A DNA stretch of 64,000 nucleotides. It comes from Schaedlerella arabinosiphila (GTDB taxonomy: Bacteria > Bacillota > Clostridia > Lachnospirales > Lachnospiraceae). The DNA is taken from contig NZ_RHJS01000001.1 in assembly GCF_003885045.1 (NCBI RefSeq), forward strand, positions 62,001 through 126,000. Direction: 5' to 3'. This document shows positions 8,049 through 17,566 of the stretch, one piece after another; the first letter of the stretch is position 1, and each line of letters opens with the position of its first letter. Under the pieces are notes generated by a model. That model ran no database searches, was not told where the DNA came from, and saw nothing but the letters and a program-made list of their open reading frames with translations. A program made the position numbers and the translations under genes.

Positions 8049-8573
8049 ATGAAAGAAAAAATGATACTTGGTGTAACCGGTTCTGTAGGTGCAATTTCAC
8101 TTGTAAATTACGTTAGTATTTTAAGTGATTATTATAATATTGATTTAATTCTGACAAAAAATGCTACTGCCTTTGTACAACCAAAAGGATTGGATACCTT
8201 TATAAATAATTATTACAATAAGGAATTTAAAAGTTGTTATCCATTACATATTGAATTAGCTAAAACAGCATCTGTGTTTTTGTTACTTCCTGCAAGCGCA
8301 AACACAATATCAAAAATGGCTCATGGAATTGCAGATAATTTATTAACCAGTACATTGCTTGCATATGAAAATCCTGTCTATATTGCTGCAAATATGAATC
8401 CGTTAATGTGGAATAATCCTGTGTTTCAAGATAATATAAAATACCTAAAAAGTAAGGGGCATATTTTTATTAATGAAAGTAAAATGGCTAGAGAAGCATG
8501 TACCGGTGAGGATGTTTACAGCGACGCATGCATGCCATCATTTGATAATTTGCTTAAGATTCTAAAAAAATAA
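8049..8573 (+). CDS. EpiD/LanD-like peptidyl-cysteine decarboxylase (HFCD flavoprotein), 174 aa
   Basis: Homo-oligomeric FMN Cys decarboxylase family, which oxidatively decarboxylates a C-terminal cysteine to an enethiol. Visible motifs: GVTGSVGA (residues 8-15, flavin site), HIELAKTA with His67, PASANTISKMAHGIADN (residues 81-97), and ANMNPLMW with Asn117. His67 and Asn117 fall at the numbers of the EpiD active-site residues. PASANTI is more LanD-like than the coenzyme A enzyme CoaC, and no CoaB half is present. I chose ATG 8049 over GTG 8043 because AGAGAGG sits 6 bases upstream. Its likely substrate is the peptide ending VIC encoded at 6617-6649. Confidence 0.88.
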   Translation: MKEKMILGVTGSVGAISLVNYVSILSDYYNIDLILTKNATAFVQPKGLDTFINNYYNKEFKSCYPLHIELAKTASVFLLLPASANTISKMAHGIADNLLTSTLLAYENPVYIAANMNPLMWNNPVFQDNIKYLKSKGHIFINESKMAREACTGEDVYSDACMPSFDNLLKILKK

Positions 8574-9587
8574 ATATAGTTGAAGCAAATAGGTAGAGAG
8601 ATAAACATTTATCTACTGGCTTTTCGCAATATGTAATATCAACGGTCATATGTCCGCTTTGTTTCGCAAGGCGGCCGCCCTAAACAGTCCATTTTTCGTT
8701 ACTTTTTCTGAAAACAGGTAGCTTCATTAATGCAATTGATGATTGTTTTTCAAGTCTTGTGTCTCGGATATTTTATGAGACTATATGATAGAAGAATTGT
8801 CTATAATACGCAATAAATAATATGGCATTTTTACAAGTTCCAAAAGCTACGCAATAATTTGCCAGAAAAACTATTATACTAAATTGTTAGGTTTTTGAAT
8901 TCGGGGATTGTTGTTACTCAAACTGTTCTATTGCCTAACGTATATTTTTCAAAATAAGGGTGGTCTCGGAAATCGGATCTGCAGATGCATTCCTCAGAAT
9001 TTTGGTAGGAAAGCATTTACAGGGTGTAACCAAAATAATAGCAGCCCAGGCTGCTGTCTCATTTCTAATGGGCATTCGGGTCAGAATGATAGCACGGACA
9101 ATCACGATGTGAGATTCCTTTTTAAGCATGGACGCAGTTGCCATCCCCAGTTAGGGTGATCTCGTCAGAAGGGACACGATTAGCCTGTAACGAAAGAATG
9201 ACAAGAAAAAAGGCAAAAGGAAAAAAACATCGCTGTAATGCTTTGAAATCAGGCATTTATAGCGTTTTTTTCATGAAACTGTTAAAGACAGTGTTAGGTA
9301 CTCTTTTTGGACTATAGAAGCTATGTTTTATAGTAGGACTTATAAATCGGTCTATCATTGGACTCGCTCAAAATGTATTTATGCAAACCAGGGAGTTCCA
9401 AAATCTTTTTCCACTACAGGGCACCGGGAACAGAAAAGTTATCTATATTTTTAGAAGCACGTAAAAATGATGATAATGTCTTTTGGGACGGGTTGCTATG
9501 TTTTCCTACTTAAAAAGAAACTGAGGAAGGGAAGGCGGGACTGGAAAAAGGATATAAGCACACTTTTATCTTTTTGTTAAAAAAAAG
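8574..9587. other. About 1 kb without a supported gene
   Basis: A weak hairpin (GTAGA...GATAAA / TTTATC TAC with CTTTTC, 8591-8625) may terminate the peptide-modification transcript. The ORFs at 8908-9159 (+) and 8935-9144 (-) overlap, lack good ribosome sites and resemble no family; I treat them as decayed DNA. The rest is AT-rich with no RNA gene recognised. Confidence 0.4.
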
Positions 9588-9617
9588 TTGACATTACATA
9601 AAATGTAATGTTACAAT
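9588..9617 (+). promoter_or_regulatory. Promoter with an embedded palindromic operator
   Basis: TTGACA (9588-9593) and TACAAT (9612-9617) are separated by 18 bases. The perfect palindrome ACATTACAT (9591-9599), three A, ATGTAATGT (9603-9611) fills the spacer, so a bound dimer would block RNA polymerase. The regulator encoded 30 bases downstream is the obvious candidate. Confidence 0.8.
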
Positions 9618-9646
9618 AAATAAAAACAAAAGGAGCGATTTGGAAT

Positions 9647-10213
9647 ATGTTAAAGGAGATTACCCTTACTACAAAAGAGCAAATAGATATATATATGAAT
9701 CCACAAAGGCAACGAATACTTAAGGTGATGGATATTTACGCAATCCCAGTGACGTCTAAGCAAATATCATTAAAGTTAGGTATATCATCATCAGCTGTTA
9801 CTTATCATTTAAAGAAACTAGAGAAATTAGGGATTGTAGCATTGAATAATATTGAGATGGTTCATGGGATTCAAGCAAAATATTATATTCATAGACCGGT
9901 TAATGTTAATTTCGGAAGTGACAGACACGATGATTTAAAAACCGAGAGAGGAGTTCTCTCTGACTATTTAATACATGAAACATGGAATGATTTTAAGCAA
10001 TATGTATCTTTATTGGAAAATACAGATACTTCATGTCAAATTGGTGATACCTCTTTTGGAATAGTTTATTTGACAAATGAGGAAGCGATAGAATTGAAAA
10101 ATAGAATACAAGAATTTTACGAAAGCCATGCAATGCCTCGTTCTAATACAAATCCATGGGAAACTGCTATTATATTTTTCCCACGTAATATCAATGATGA
10201 AATTGATCCATAA
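9647..10213 (+). CDS. ArsR-like winged-helix transcriptional regulator, 188 aa
   Basis: Residues ~18-75 carry a winged helix: MNPQRQRILKVMDIYAIP, then TSKQISLKLGISSSAVTYHL with KKLEKLGIVAL. This is the HTH_20/ArsR pattern. The C-terminal ~100 residues are a ligand or dimer domain that I do not recognise; no metal-binding Cys cluster is visible, so metal sensing is unlikely. AGGAG lies 11 bases before ATG 9647. The promoter contains a perfect palindrome, so autoregulation is likely. The MFS transporter 0.55 kb downstream could be a second target, but another promoter would be needed. Confidence 0.85.
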   Translation: MLKEITLTTKEQIDIYMNPQRQRILKVMDIYAIPVTSKQISLKLGISSSAVTYHLKKLEKLGIVALNNIEMVHGIQAKYYIHRPVNVNFGSDRHDDLKTERGVLSDYLIHETWNDFKQYVSLLENTDTSCQIGDTSFGIVYLTNEEAIELKNRIQEFYESHAMPRSNTNPWETAIIFFPRNINDEIDP

Positions 10214-10794
10214 TTAGACTTATTATATATAGCTCATCTGGTACTTTACAGTAGGATCTTTTCGGAAAATCACTTACTTATATTTATTCTTGCGTATAGA
10301 TTATGTATAGATTTTTCTGGAATCGCAGTCATGACTCCTGGAAATGACAAAGCTGTCAAATGGCATTCAGAGTGAACTGAATCTATACTGTGTTAGTACA
10401 TCGGAGATTAATTAACTAGTACAGTATTAATTTTGAAGTAATAGATGCCTGATTTTTGCATCAGGACAAGGCGGAGGAAATACGGCGGCATTGTTGATTG
10501 ACGATGACGTCGTATCGGTGCAAATGACAGGCATCTATTACTTGATTATTGATGCAATGCTTTACTAATCCTATGCTCGATCTAATAGATAGTAATTAAT
10601 TATTCGATATACTAAAAGTAGTAGTATTTTTCGGTAGAAAGTGAATGTACTTAAAAGTTCACGTATGGACCTGGCGGAAGAGCAAACCATGACAAAACTT
10701 TCAGAAAAGAAAAAGAGCATCTCAAAGGGTTAATAGCCTAGACTTAAAGTTCTACCTGTTTGTGCCTGGGCAAATCGAAAGGAGTGGCAAAGTT
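10214..10794. other. Intergenic region with an inverted-repeat element
   Basis: Holds the 108-bp palindromic element described separately. Just before the transporter, 10661-10725 reads MDLAEEQTMTKLSEKKKSIS on the plus strand, which may be the end of a lost gene. No other feature was seen. Confidence 0.4.
10436..10543. repeat. MITE-like element with 16-bp perfect inverted ends
   Basis: AAGTAATAGATGCCTG (10436-10451) and CAGGCATCTATTACTT (10528-10543) are exact inverted copies enclosing 76 bp that is more GC-rich than its surroundings. No ORF fits inside. It has the form of a non-autonomous mobile element or a structured RNA; only one copy is present here. Confidence 0.7.
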
Positions 10795-12018
10795 ATGAAA
10801 ACAAGTCATAAGGTATTTTTTTTCATTAATTCATTTTCTTCAGGTATTACGATACCAGTTTTATCTCTAATATTATTATCGCATGGTGCAACTTTAAAAA
10901 CTCTGTCTCTTTATATAGGTATTATTTCTACTATTGTTGTTATTACTGAGTTACCAAGTGGTATACTTACCGATATCTATGGTAGAAAAAGAATGTATTT
11001 GTTATCACATTTTTTTCTATTATTTAATTTTACTTTGACTCTAGTTAGCGACAATTCTTTGCTGCTTTCAATTGCATGTGTTTTTCAAGGATTTGGAAAG
11101 GCATTTAGCTCTGGTACAGTCGAGATTATGGAAATAGAATCTTATATAAAAGAAAATGGAAATGATAATTTAGCTAGAATAAATAGTGTTTTAGCCATAA
11201 TAGACTGTATTGGATTGGCAGTAGGCTCCTTTTTGGGAGGTATTATTGGATATATTGGTTCTAAATATACGATTCTTTTATTAATATGTATTATTTTAGA
11301 AATTATCCTTTTACTTCTTTCCACATTAATAATAAAAGAAAAATGGATGACCAATTTATCGCATAATTTTTCCGAACAATTAAAAGACCAATTTAAGTGT
11401 ATCCGAATTTCGCTAAAAGATTCAAGATTTTTAGCAGTTATACTGTTAGAAAGTACCTCATTAGGTGTTGGATTATCAGCAGTTGAGGTGTATTGGCAGC
11501 CAACTTTAAAGTTGTTTCTGCCTGAGAATTTAAGCTGGATTTTGGGAATGATTAGTTGTATGGGATATATAGGGGTGCTAATTGGAAATAAAGTAGCTGA
11601 AATATTATGGAATTCATTAATACTGTCAAGCAACCCAGCAAAATCAAAAAAATATTATTGGTTTTTAAGATTTCTTCTACCGATATTTATAACAATTCTC
11701 GGGATATGTAAAAATACTATATTTTTTGTTACTATATTTATAGTAATTTATTTTATTTTGGGGTGTGGAAATTTATTTGAAAACACAATTTTTCACGCTT
11801 TGGTATCTGATTCTAATAGAGCAAGTATGATATCGATTTCTTCACTTTTTTTGCGTGGAGGTGGAATCATTACTTCTATTTTGGGCAGTATGATTCTTAA
11901 TAGATTTGATTTTATATATATATGGATTCTACTTCCGCTTATTATGTTTTTAGGTACTGCACTTTTATGCTATAAAAGTATGAAATGTTTTAGAGGGGAT
12001 TTTAGTATATCGGACTGA
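10795..12018 (+). CDS. MFS transporter, 407 aa
   Basis: Integral membrane protein with about 12 hydrophobic segments. The MFS signature GILTDIYGRKRMY lies in the loop between segments 2 and 3. I chose ATG 10795, with GAAAGGAG 10 bases upstream, over the upstream GTG 10762. The C-terminus (MKCFRGDFSISD) is short and cytoplasmic. Base composition is as AT-rich as the radical SAM gene, and together with the ArsR-like regulator it may form one transferred block, with the transporter exporting the modified peptide or giving resistance. That link is inference; drug efflux is the alternative. Confidence 0.85.
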   Translation: MKTSHKVFFFINSFSSGITIPVLSLILLSHGATLKTLSLYIGIISTIVVITELPSGILTDIYGRKRMYLLSHFFLLFNFTLTLVSDNSLLLSIACVFQGFGKAFSSGTVEIMEIESYIKENGNDNLARINSVLAIIDCIGLAVGSFLGGIIGYIGSKYTILLLICIILEIILLLLSTLIIKEKWMTNLSHNFSEQLKDQFKCIRISLKDSRFLAVILLESTSLGVGLSAVEVYWQPTLKLFLPENLSWILGMISCMGYIGVLIGNKVAEILWNSLILSSNPAKSKKYYWFLRFLLPIFITILGICKNTIFFVTIFIVIYFILGCGNLFENTIFHALVSDSNRASMISISSLFLRGGGIITSILGSMILNRFDFIYIWILLPLIMFLGTALLCYKSMKCFRGDFSISD

Positions 12019-12066
12019 ATATATATCTTGTGAGTGAAAAGTTCTGACAATGAGAACAGGAAAAAT

Positions 12067-12792
12067 CTAGGTATTATACCAATGAGATTTCTTTTTATCC
12101 AAAAAGGCATGACGGGCCCTGGTTTGAAAAAGAGAATTTAGTTTGACGGAAGAGCCTTTCTTTCTCGGCCTTCCCCGGCGTGGAGTATCAGAAACGGAAG
12201 GCAGTTCATAGGCGACACAGGAAGTCTTTGCCCGCGTAATAACCTGTAGGAGCGGCTTCTCCCGATTGAGTCGGTCAAGTTCTTCTAAACCGGAAACTGT
12301 AAGAAAATATCTGTCCAGAACCATATAGGCTGAGCCAAGCGAAGAGGCGGCTTCGTAGCCATTACGTATCATCTGTACCACATGGGAATCTGAGCGGGTA
12401 GGATCCCCCTGCGTCCATTGGGAAGTTTCAGCCAGTCCATCCTGGATATTGAGGTCCAGGGGGAGGGCGAAATACTGTTCTTCCCGGTAAATGACTGCGG
12501 CAACCCCGCCATACATGTGCCCGAAAATATAAGCTGGTTTTGAAGAGTTTTCTGATTCCTGGAACAGTTTTTTGACACCAGGCATATATCGTCCTTCTTT
12601 TGGATGTTTCGTACCATCTCCGATCAGCAGCGGCCTGCCATTTAATTGATAGAGCTGTTCTTTTTTTTGAACAAGACGATGCCATGCAAGTTTTAGCGGC
12701 CGTAAAGAAAAAGCATCGGAACGGAAAAAGTGAAGAGAACTTTTCACTCTCAAGAAATCTTGTAGTTGCTCAGAAAAATTATCCACATCCAT
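12067..12792 (-). pseudogene. Truncated DDE transposase
   Basis: The 241 codons start with a good site (AAGGAGC, then ATG 12792) and contain LLIGDGTKHPKEGRYMPGVK with the first catalytic Asp, YIFGHMYGGVAAVI, and VLDRYFLTVSGLEELDRLN with the second Asp region. Sequence ends abruptly after QTRARHAFLDKKKSHWYNT, short of the last catalytic region, so the C-terminus is lost. Family resembles IS701/IS4-type DDE enzymes. Confidence 0.7.
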
Positions 12793-12840
12793 AAATGAAG
12801 CTCCTTATAGCAGCTATATGTGGAATTAGCCCCTGAAAGA

Positions 12841-14370
12841 TTAAAAAGTTTGCTTCAACAAATTTTGACGGTATTCTGTAGGACTTACTCCTGTATATTT
12901 TTTGAAAATAGATGAAAAGTATGTCGCGTCATTGTATCCCACCAGATTTGCAACTTCATAAGCCAGAATATCCTTTTGAAGCAAATATTCCTTTGCCTTT
13001 TCAACCCTCATATGATTGATATATTCTGTCAGAGATTCCCCACATACCTTTTTGAACGTCCGGCTCAGATGGGATGGCGAGATATGAAGATGGTCCGATA
13101 GGATATCCAGCGACAAAGGTTCTGACAGATGGCTGTGTATGAATTTCATCGCATGATCAAATAATTTATTCTGCACAGCCGCATTTCCTACAGAGTGTTC
13201 TTTCGTATAGTCCATCAAAGCGTATACCGTATTTTCCAAAGAAAAAATGTCAGTGGCCTTGCTGATTCTGGAAAGATATTCACCAGAAGGCGCATCATTC
13301 TCACGTTTGATCAGCACCCGACAACAAATATAATAAATCTGCGCACATATATTTTTTGCATCAGCGGAATTGACAAAGTTGGTTTTAAATTTATTGAAGA
13401 TTTTATGCAGAACTGCATTGGCATCTTCAAACAGCCAATTATGCAAATGATTCTCAAAATGAAACAGATCCAGGGAATTCTCTGCAGTTAGGTCATAGTC
13501 TGCATTTTCTGGCGCGTCTGAAAAGAGGGCGATGCTTTTTTCATAATAGAAGTTTAATGTCAGGGCATGAATCGCCTCAGATACTGCGTAGGAAAAGTCG
13601 GAGGCTTTGCTGTGATACCGGCTGATTCCCACAGAGATCTGCCGGGAATCCAGTGTCTGCGCGATGACAGTGATTTCCTGGCAATTCTCCAGAATAGAGC
13701 CGGGCACATATTCATAATGATCATCTAAAAAATATACTGCAATGACGAGATTGTTATAGCGGTAGCAGTAGGCATCCTTTTTTTCATTAATGATGATATT
13801 TTTTAAGAACGCAATATCATTTTCCAAGGGAACCAGCTGGAAGGCCGCAATATAATAATGCTCCAGGCTGATCCCAAGGGCTGCAAGCCGCTCCTGAAAA
13901 GAAGGAAGATAGGCAGAGCTTGTCATTTCCAGCAATAGCTGGTCTTTTAAAAACGCGAGTTCCTCTTTGGCAATCGAAGAATGTTTCTTGGAGGTGACAA
14001 TCTGTTTTTGCGCATCCTGTATTGCTTCAAGCAGCTCTTTCTTGTTGGTTGGTTTCAGGATAAAAGCAGACACATTATATTTGATGGCTGTTTGGGCGTA
14101 TTCAAAATCAGCATATCCAGTCAGAAGGATGACTCTGATCTCAGGCTTATTTTCGTATATAAATTTTGCGACAGCGAGTCCGTCCGCTCCAGGCATTTTG
14201 ATGTCTGTGATGACAATATCAACAGGATTTGTTTTGATAAATTCGATTGCTTCAATCCCATTGCAGGCTGTCCCAGCAACCTTACAGTCCAGAGAATCCC
14301 AGTCTATAAAATTCGCAATGCCTTTCCGCATGATCGCTTCATCATCAACAACTAACAGTTTAAAAATCAT
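12841..14370 (-). CDS. YesN/AraC-type response regulator, 509 aa
   Basis: N-terminal receiver domain (residues 1-~120): MIFKLLVVDDEAIMRKGIAN, acceptor Asp in DIVITDIKMPGADG, and conserved LKP near residue 105. A long central helical linker follows, then a C-terminal AraC HTH (SLDILSDHLHISPSHLSRTF, SLTEYINHMRVEKAKEYL, VGYNDATYFSSIFKKYTG). I chose ATG 14370 because GGAGG precedes it, giving a standard length. Such regulators pair with YesM-type sensor kinases and usually control sugar uptake. Here the kinase gene upstream has been cut by an IS91 element, so the regulator may be unresponsive. The final coding end is intact. Confidence 0.92.
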   Translation of the reverse strand: MIFKLLVVDDEAIMRKGIANFIDWDSLDCKVAGTACNGIEAIEFIKTNPVDIVITDIKMPGADGLAVAKFIYENKPEIRVILLTGYADFEYAQTAIKYNVSAFILKPTNKKELLEAIQDAQKQIVTSKKHSSIAKEELAFLKDQLLLEMTSSAYLPSFQERLAALGISLEHYYIAAFQLVPLENDIAFLKNIIINEKKDAYCYRYNNLVIAVYFLDDHYEYVPGSILENCQEITVIAQTLDSRQISVGISRYHSKASDFSYAVSEAIHALTLNFYYEKSIALFSDAPENADYDLTAENSLDLFHFENHLHNWLFEDANAVLHKIFNKFKTNFVNSADAKNICAQIYYICCRVLIKRENDAPSGEYLSRISKATDIFSLENTVYALMDYTKEHSVGNAAVQNKLFDHAMKFIHSHLSEPLSLDILSDHLHISPSHLSRTFKKVCGESLTEYINHMRVEKAKEYLLQKDILAYEVANLVGYNDATYFSSIFKKYTGVSPTEYRQNLLKQTF

Positions 14371-14371
14371 G

Positions 14372-14641
14372 TTATCCCTCCTCTGTACGGATTGGTACTT
14401 TAAAAGAAATGGTGGTGCATTTTTCAGGAATACTGTCGATACGTAAACAGGCGTCCGGGCCAAAGAGCAGTTCCAGGCGTTTATCAAGGTTACGGAGCCC
14501 TACATGGGTATGAGTATCCTGCTCGGATGGCTGGATATTTTGTATCTCCGGGATGCTTTCAAATCCAATTCCATTATCAATGATGGAAATCTCCATGACA
14601 GCTGCTTCGTCCGATGGAATGACCTGAACGATCAATTTCAT
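14372..14641 (-). pseudogene. C-terminal fragment of the partner sensor histidine kinase
   Basis: Reads MKLIVQVIPSDEAAVMEIS, then IDNGIGF, HVGLRNLDKRLELLFG and KVPIRTEEG: the N-terminal part of the ATP-binding (HATPase) G-box region of a YesM-like kinase. Its stop overlaps the ribosome site of the regulator, with the next start 1 base away, so the two were one operon. Everything upstream (sensor, HAMP, His box) is replaced by IS91 sequence, which by chance is in the same frame and makes a chimeric ORF. Confidence 0.8.
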
Positions 14642-15369
14642 GTTACACCTGTCGCATACAGGGCAGATGCAGATATCATGTATATAGGGGCACCAATCTA
14701 TTTTGTAAAGACTGTCCCGGAATTTCTTCCACTCATAGGAATTGCGTAGCTTTTCACAGGGAGCGGAAAACAGCAGTTCCCCTTGCTGGAAAAGTTGGTC
14801 TAAACCCGCAAGATATTTCCCTTTGAACAGGTCCCGCAAAACATAGACCGGAAGGAAGAACTTTTCTTTGAAACAGCGGAGCTTACGGTTCGGTATCAGC
14901 ACGCCTCCGGAGAGGATGCAGTGCATATGGACATGGTAGAAAAGCTCCTGGTTCCAAGTGTGGAGGACCTGTATGATGCCAGGGACTGCACTGAGATATT
15001 TTTTGTCCTTACAAAGATCCAGAAGAGTCTGTGAGCAGCATTTGTGGAGAAGGGAGTGAGCAGCTTCCGGTTGCAGAAAAGCAGGGGATTAAGTTCATGC
15101 GGAAGCATAAAGACCACATGGAAGTAAGGAGAGTCAATGACTTCGGAACGGCGCTTATCTACCCAGACTTCTTTTAATACTGCCTGACAGTTGGGGCAGT
15201 GCCGGCTGCGGCAGGAATTATTATGGCTTTCCGTATGCCCGCAGTCCTCACAGACACTGACATTACAGCCCAGGCTCTCGGACTTGCATTTAAAGGGAAG
15301 TGGATGGATAAATTTTGTTTGTGGATGAAAGAAAAATGAAAATGGATATGTTAAATAGTGTCTGCTCAT
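14642..15369 (-). pseudogene. IS91-family transposase, frameshifted
   Basis: The minus strand gives the zinc-ribbon start of IS91 transposases (CEDCGHTESHNNSCRSRHCP, NCQAVLKEVWVDKRR) and FHVVFMLPHELNPLLFCNRK. After a frameshift near 15030 it gives HVHMHCILSGGVLIPNRKLR and FLPVYVLRDLFKGKYLAG. The C-terminal tyrosine region is missing and runs into the sensor kinase fragment. Rolling-circle elements of this family often insert without target duplication, which fits the clean fusion. Confidence 0.8.
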
Positions 15370-16074
15370 TAACTACATTACCAAAGGACACTAGAAAAGG
15401 GAAGGATACCGGAAGGTGCCCTCATACACTATTTACAGGGACACATTTTTCGGCTTATGGATCAACAGCCTGAATTATGCATAACTCGAATAACAAGAGA
15501 ACCATGATTCAGCCCTTGATTTGGATGCTCTGCGAAACGTAGGCTGGCTTCCAAGTCCCGCGCAGGGGCTAGGAAGCCGATAAGACCTTATGAGAAATTT
15601 GATATCTGTTTCATATACAACATCAGTTTACAAGCCCGCCATTATTCCGGAGCAAGCATTTGGTATCTTCGTCAGCAATGATATTTTTAAATCTGCACCC
15701 GCTGATTGCAATACCTGGCGTATATGGGATTTCATCAAAGATCCGTCCGGTTTTCATATCAACCCCTGCCAGATGTTAATTTTCAAAACAGCATAATAAC
15801 CGACTGACGCCGACAGGTATGGCACAAATTCCCAATATGCATTGTCTGAATGAAGAAACAATGGGTTTTTTGGCTCTTTTTTCAGGTTTTCCCACAGATA
15901 TAATTTCTAAATCTCCGAAAAAATTAAAACGCTTCCAATTCCTTTATGTACGGCATGATTTCTGCATTGACAACCCACAACGTGTAGGTGGAACACACTA
16001 TTGTTACAGCCACCTCAATAACGATTTCTCCAAAGCGGTCTCCATCCGGGATCATGTTTTGTGATTACTTTTTT
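15370..16074. other. Decayed intergenic DNA
   Basis: No supported gene. On the minus strand, fragments such as HLAGVDMKTGRIFDEIPYTP and LHSDNAYWEFVPYLSASVGY look protein-like but fall in different frames with stops between them. They are probably remains of one lost gene, possibly of the same operon as the kinase. Not assignable. Confidence 0.35.
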
Positions 16075-16323
16075 TTAGCATTTTCCATCTATAAGGTAAT
16101 CATAAGAAACCTGGAAAATCTGTGAAAATGCTTTCAATTCGAAATCATTAACATACCGTTGGTCTCTCTCAATTCTTGTAATTACGTTTTTATCAATATC
16201 GTAACCTGCAAGTTGGAGCAGGCAGGCTAAATGCCGTTGCGAATAGTGATATTGTTTCCTAAGTTTAATCAGTTGTTGGCTAATAAGATTTTTTCCACCA
16301 GACGGGGTCCTCAGTTTTGTCAT
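16075..16323 (-). CDS. XRE-family regulator beside the Kiwa genes, 82 aa
   Basis: Compact HTH protein: SQQLIKLRKQYHYSQRHLAC, LLQLAGYDIDKNVITRIERD, ELKAFSQIFQVSYDYLIDGK. I chose ATG 16323, which has GGAGG 7 bases upstream, over the ATG 15 bases earlier. It is divergent from kwaB with about 260 bp between them. A near-identical gene (16 or so substitutions) sits in the same position beside the scarred second Kiwa copy at 19927-20175, so the regulator travels with the system and probably controls it. Confidence 0.85.
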   Translation of the reverse strand: MTKLRTPSGGKNLISQQLIKLRKQYHYSQRHLACLLQLAGYDIDKNVITRIERDQRYVNDFELKAFSQIFQVSYDYLIDGKC

Positions 16324-16582
16324 AGTTTTTCCTCCCAAGCATTACATTTTATAAATTATACTGATATAAGAAAAGAAATTGTGAAACAGAGAAGGATATT
16401 CTATGGTTACAAGGATATTGTAGTAAAATAGAGGAAATGTTATAATAATTCAAAATTGATTGTCGTATATGTATTTTAGAACAAAGATTAAGGGAGTATT
16501 CTGCGCATAAAAAAGTTTTTTTAGATTTTTAAAGAAGAAAACGATTTTATAGGATAAAGCGAATCGAAAGGAGCCACAAAAG

Positions 16583-17560
16583 ATGGACCAACGGCCACAG
16601 AGACATTCAAAAGAAGAATTAACACAGATCATAGAGTCCTTTCTCAGTACATACGGCAGGGTCCAGGTTGATATTATGTTCGTGAGAAAAATGCCTGGAA
16701 AACCAAAGACGTATAAAACCTACATGCTGGAATGTGATAAAGCGAGTGTAAAGGAAATGCTCATTGGAACGTTGGACTACATGATCCAGGAGATCGGCAG
16801 GCGGTCTATGGAAGAGTATGACCTGGAATTGTCGCGCGATGCGGTGGTCCAATATGTAGAAAAGTCCCATGTGCTGCATTCGGATGCGGTTCTCGGCAGT
16901 ATTACACAGCAGTTAAATCAGGAGAATACCCTGAATCAGGATGTAGATTTTGATAAGCTGAATTTTCTTGTCATTCAATTGTTCCGGCCTGGGGACGGGG
17001 AAAAGCTGCTGTTGTTTAAAAAGCATATAAGGAATGCAGCCAGCCTGAAAACAAAAACTGTGCGGTTTTCTTTTAACGGCAGGGAGTTCCGTCCGTTCAC
17101 GGACCGGATACTGACGATCGGAAGCAATGCCGAAGCATTCCTGATTGACGGTTTTTATTACATTTTAAACAGGGACAAGTTCAATTCCATGTTCGACTAT
17201 AAGGACGCCTTTCTGAATGTTGTAGAGGAACATACGAAGGCGATCGTTGATACCAATATGATCACGAACGCACAGGAATTTATTGACCAGTGTAAAAATG
17301 ACGGACGGTATTTACCGCGTCTGACGAAAGCAATACTCGGGAAGGGATTTAAAAACCTGGTAGAATACAGATCAAAACTGAACCGGATAAAAAAAGAGTA
17401 TGGCCTGAATATCGAGCTGACGGATGATGAAAAAATTGTCTACAGCAGGCCGGAGGATACGCCGGAAATACTGAACCTGCTGATGGATCATTATGTCATC
17501 AGCGCGCTGACGGAGCATAGAATGTTAGCAAAGGCGATTGAAAAATACGAAATAGGGTGA
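16583..17560 (+). CDS. kwaB: KwaB (DUF4868), Kiwa anti-phage system
   Basis: 325 residues with the DUF4868 pattern: NFLVIQLFRPGDGEKLLLFK (residues ~127-146), VRFSFNGREFRPFTDRILTI, AFLIDGFYYILNRDKFNSMF, and a helical C-terminal half ending ISALTEHRMLAKAIEKYEIG. KwaB is the soluble DNA-binding effector of Kiwa, which works with membrane protein KwaA to stop phage DNA replication. ATG 16583 has AAAGGAG 8-9 bases upstream. kwaA follows after 6 bases. Gene order is kwaB then kwaA, the reverse of the E. coli locus as I know it. The assignment rests on the domain pattern and the partner gene. Confidence 0.82.
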   Translation: MDQRPQRHSKEELTQIIESFLSTYGRVQVDIMFVRKMPGKPKTYKTYMLECDKASVKEMLIGTLDYMIQEIGRRSMEEYDLELSRDAVVQYVEKSHVLHSDAVLGSITQQLNQENTLNQDVDFDKLNFLVIQLFRPGDGEKLLLFKKHIRNAASLKTKTVRFSFNGREFRPFTDRILTIGSNAEAFLIDGFYYILNRDKFNSMFDYKDAFLNVVEEHTKAIVDTNMITNAQEFIDQCKNDGRYLPRLTKAILGKGFKNLVEYRSKLNRIKKEYGLNIELTDDEKIVYSRPEDTPEILNLLMDHYVISALTEHRMLAKAIEKYEIG

Positions 17561-17566
17561 AAATGA

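Noticed and set aside
8908..9159. Opposed ORFs 8908-9159 (+) and 8935-9144 (-)
   Set aside because: Neither has a ribosome site or a known motif; both could be chance in decayed DNA.
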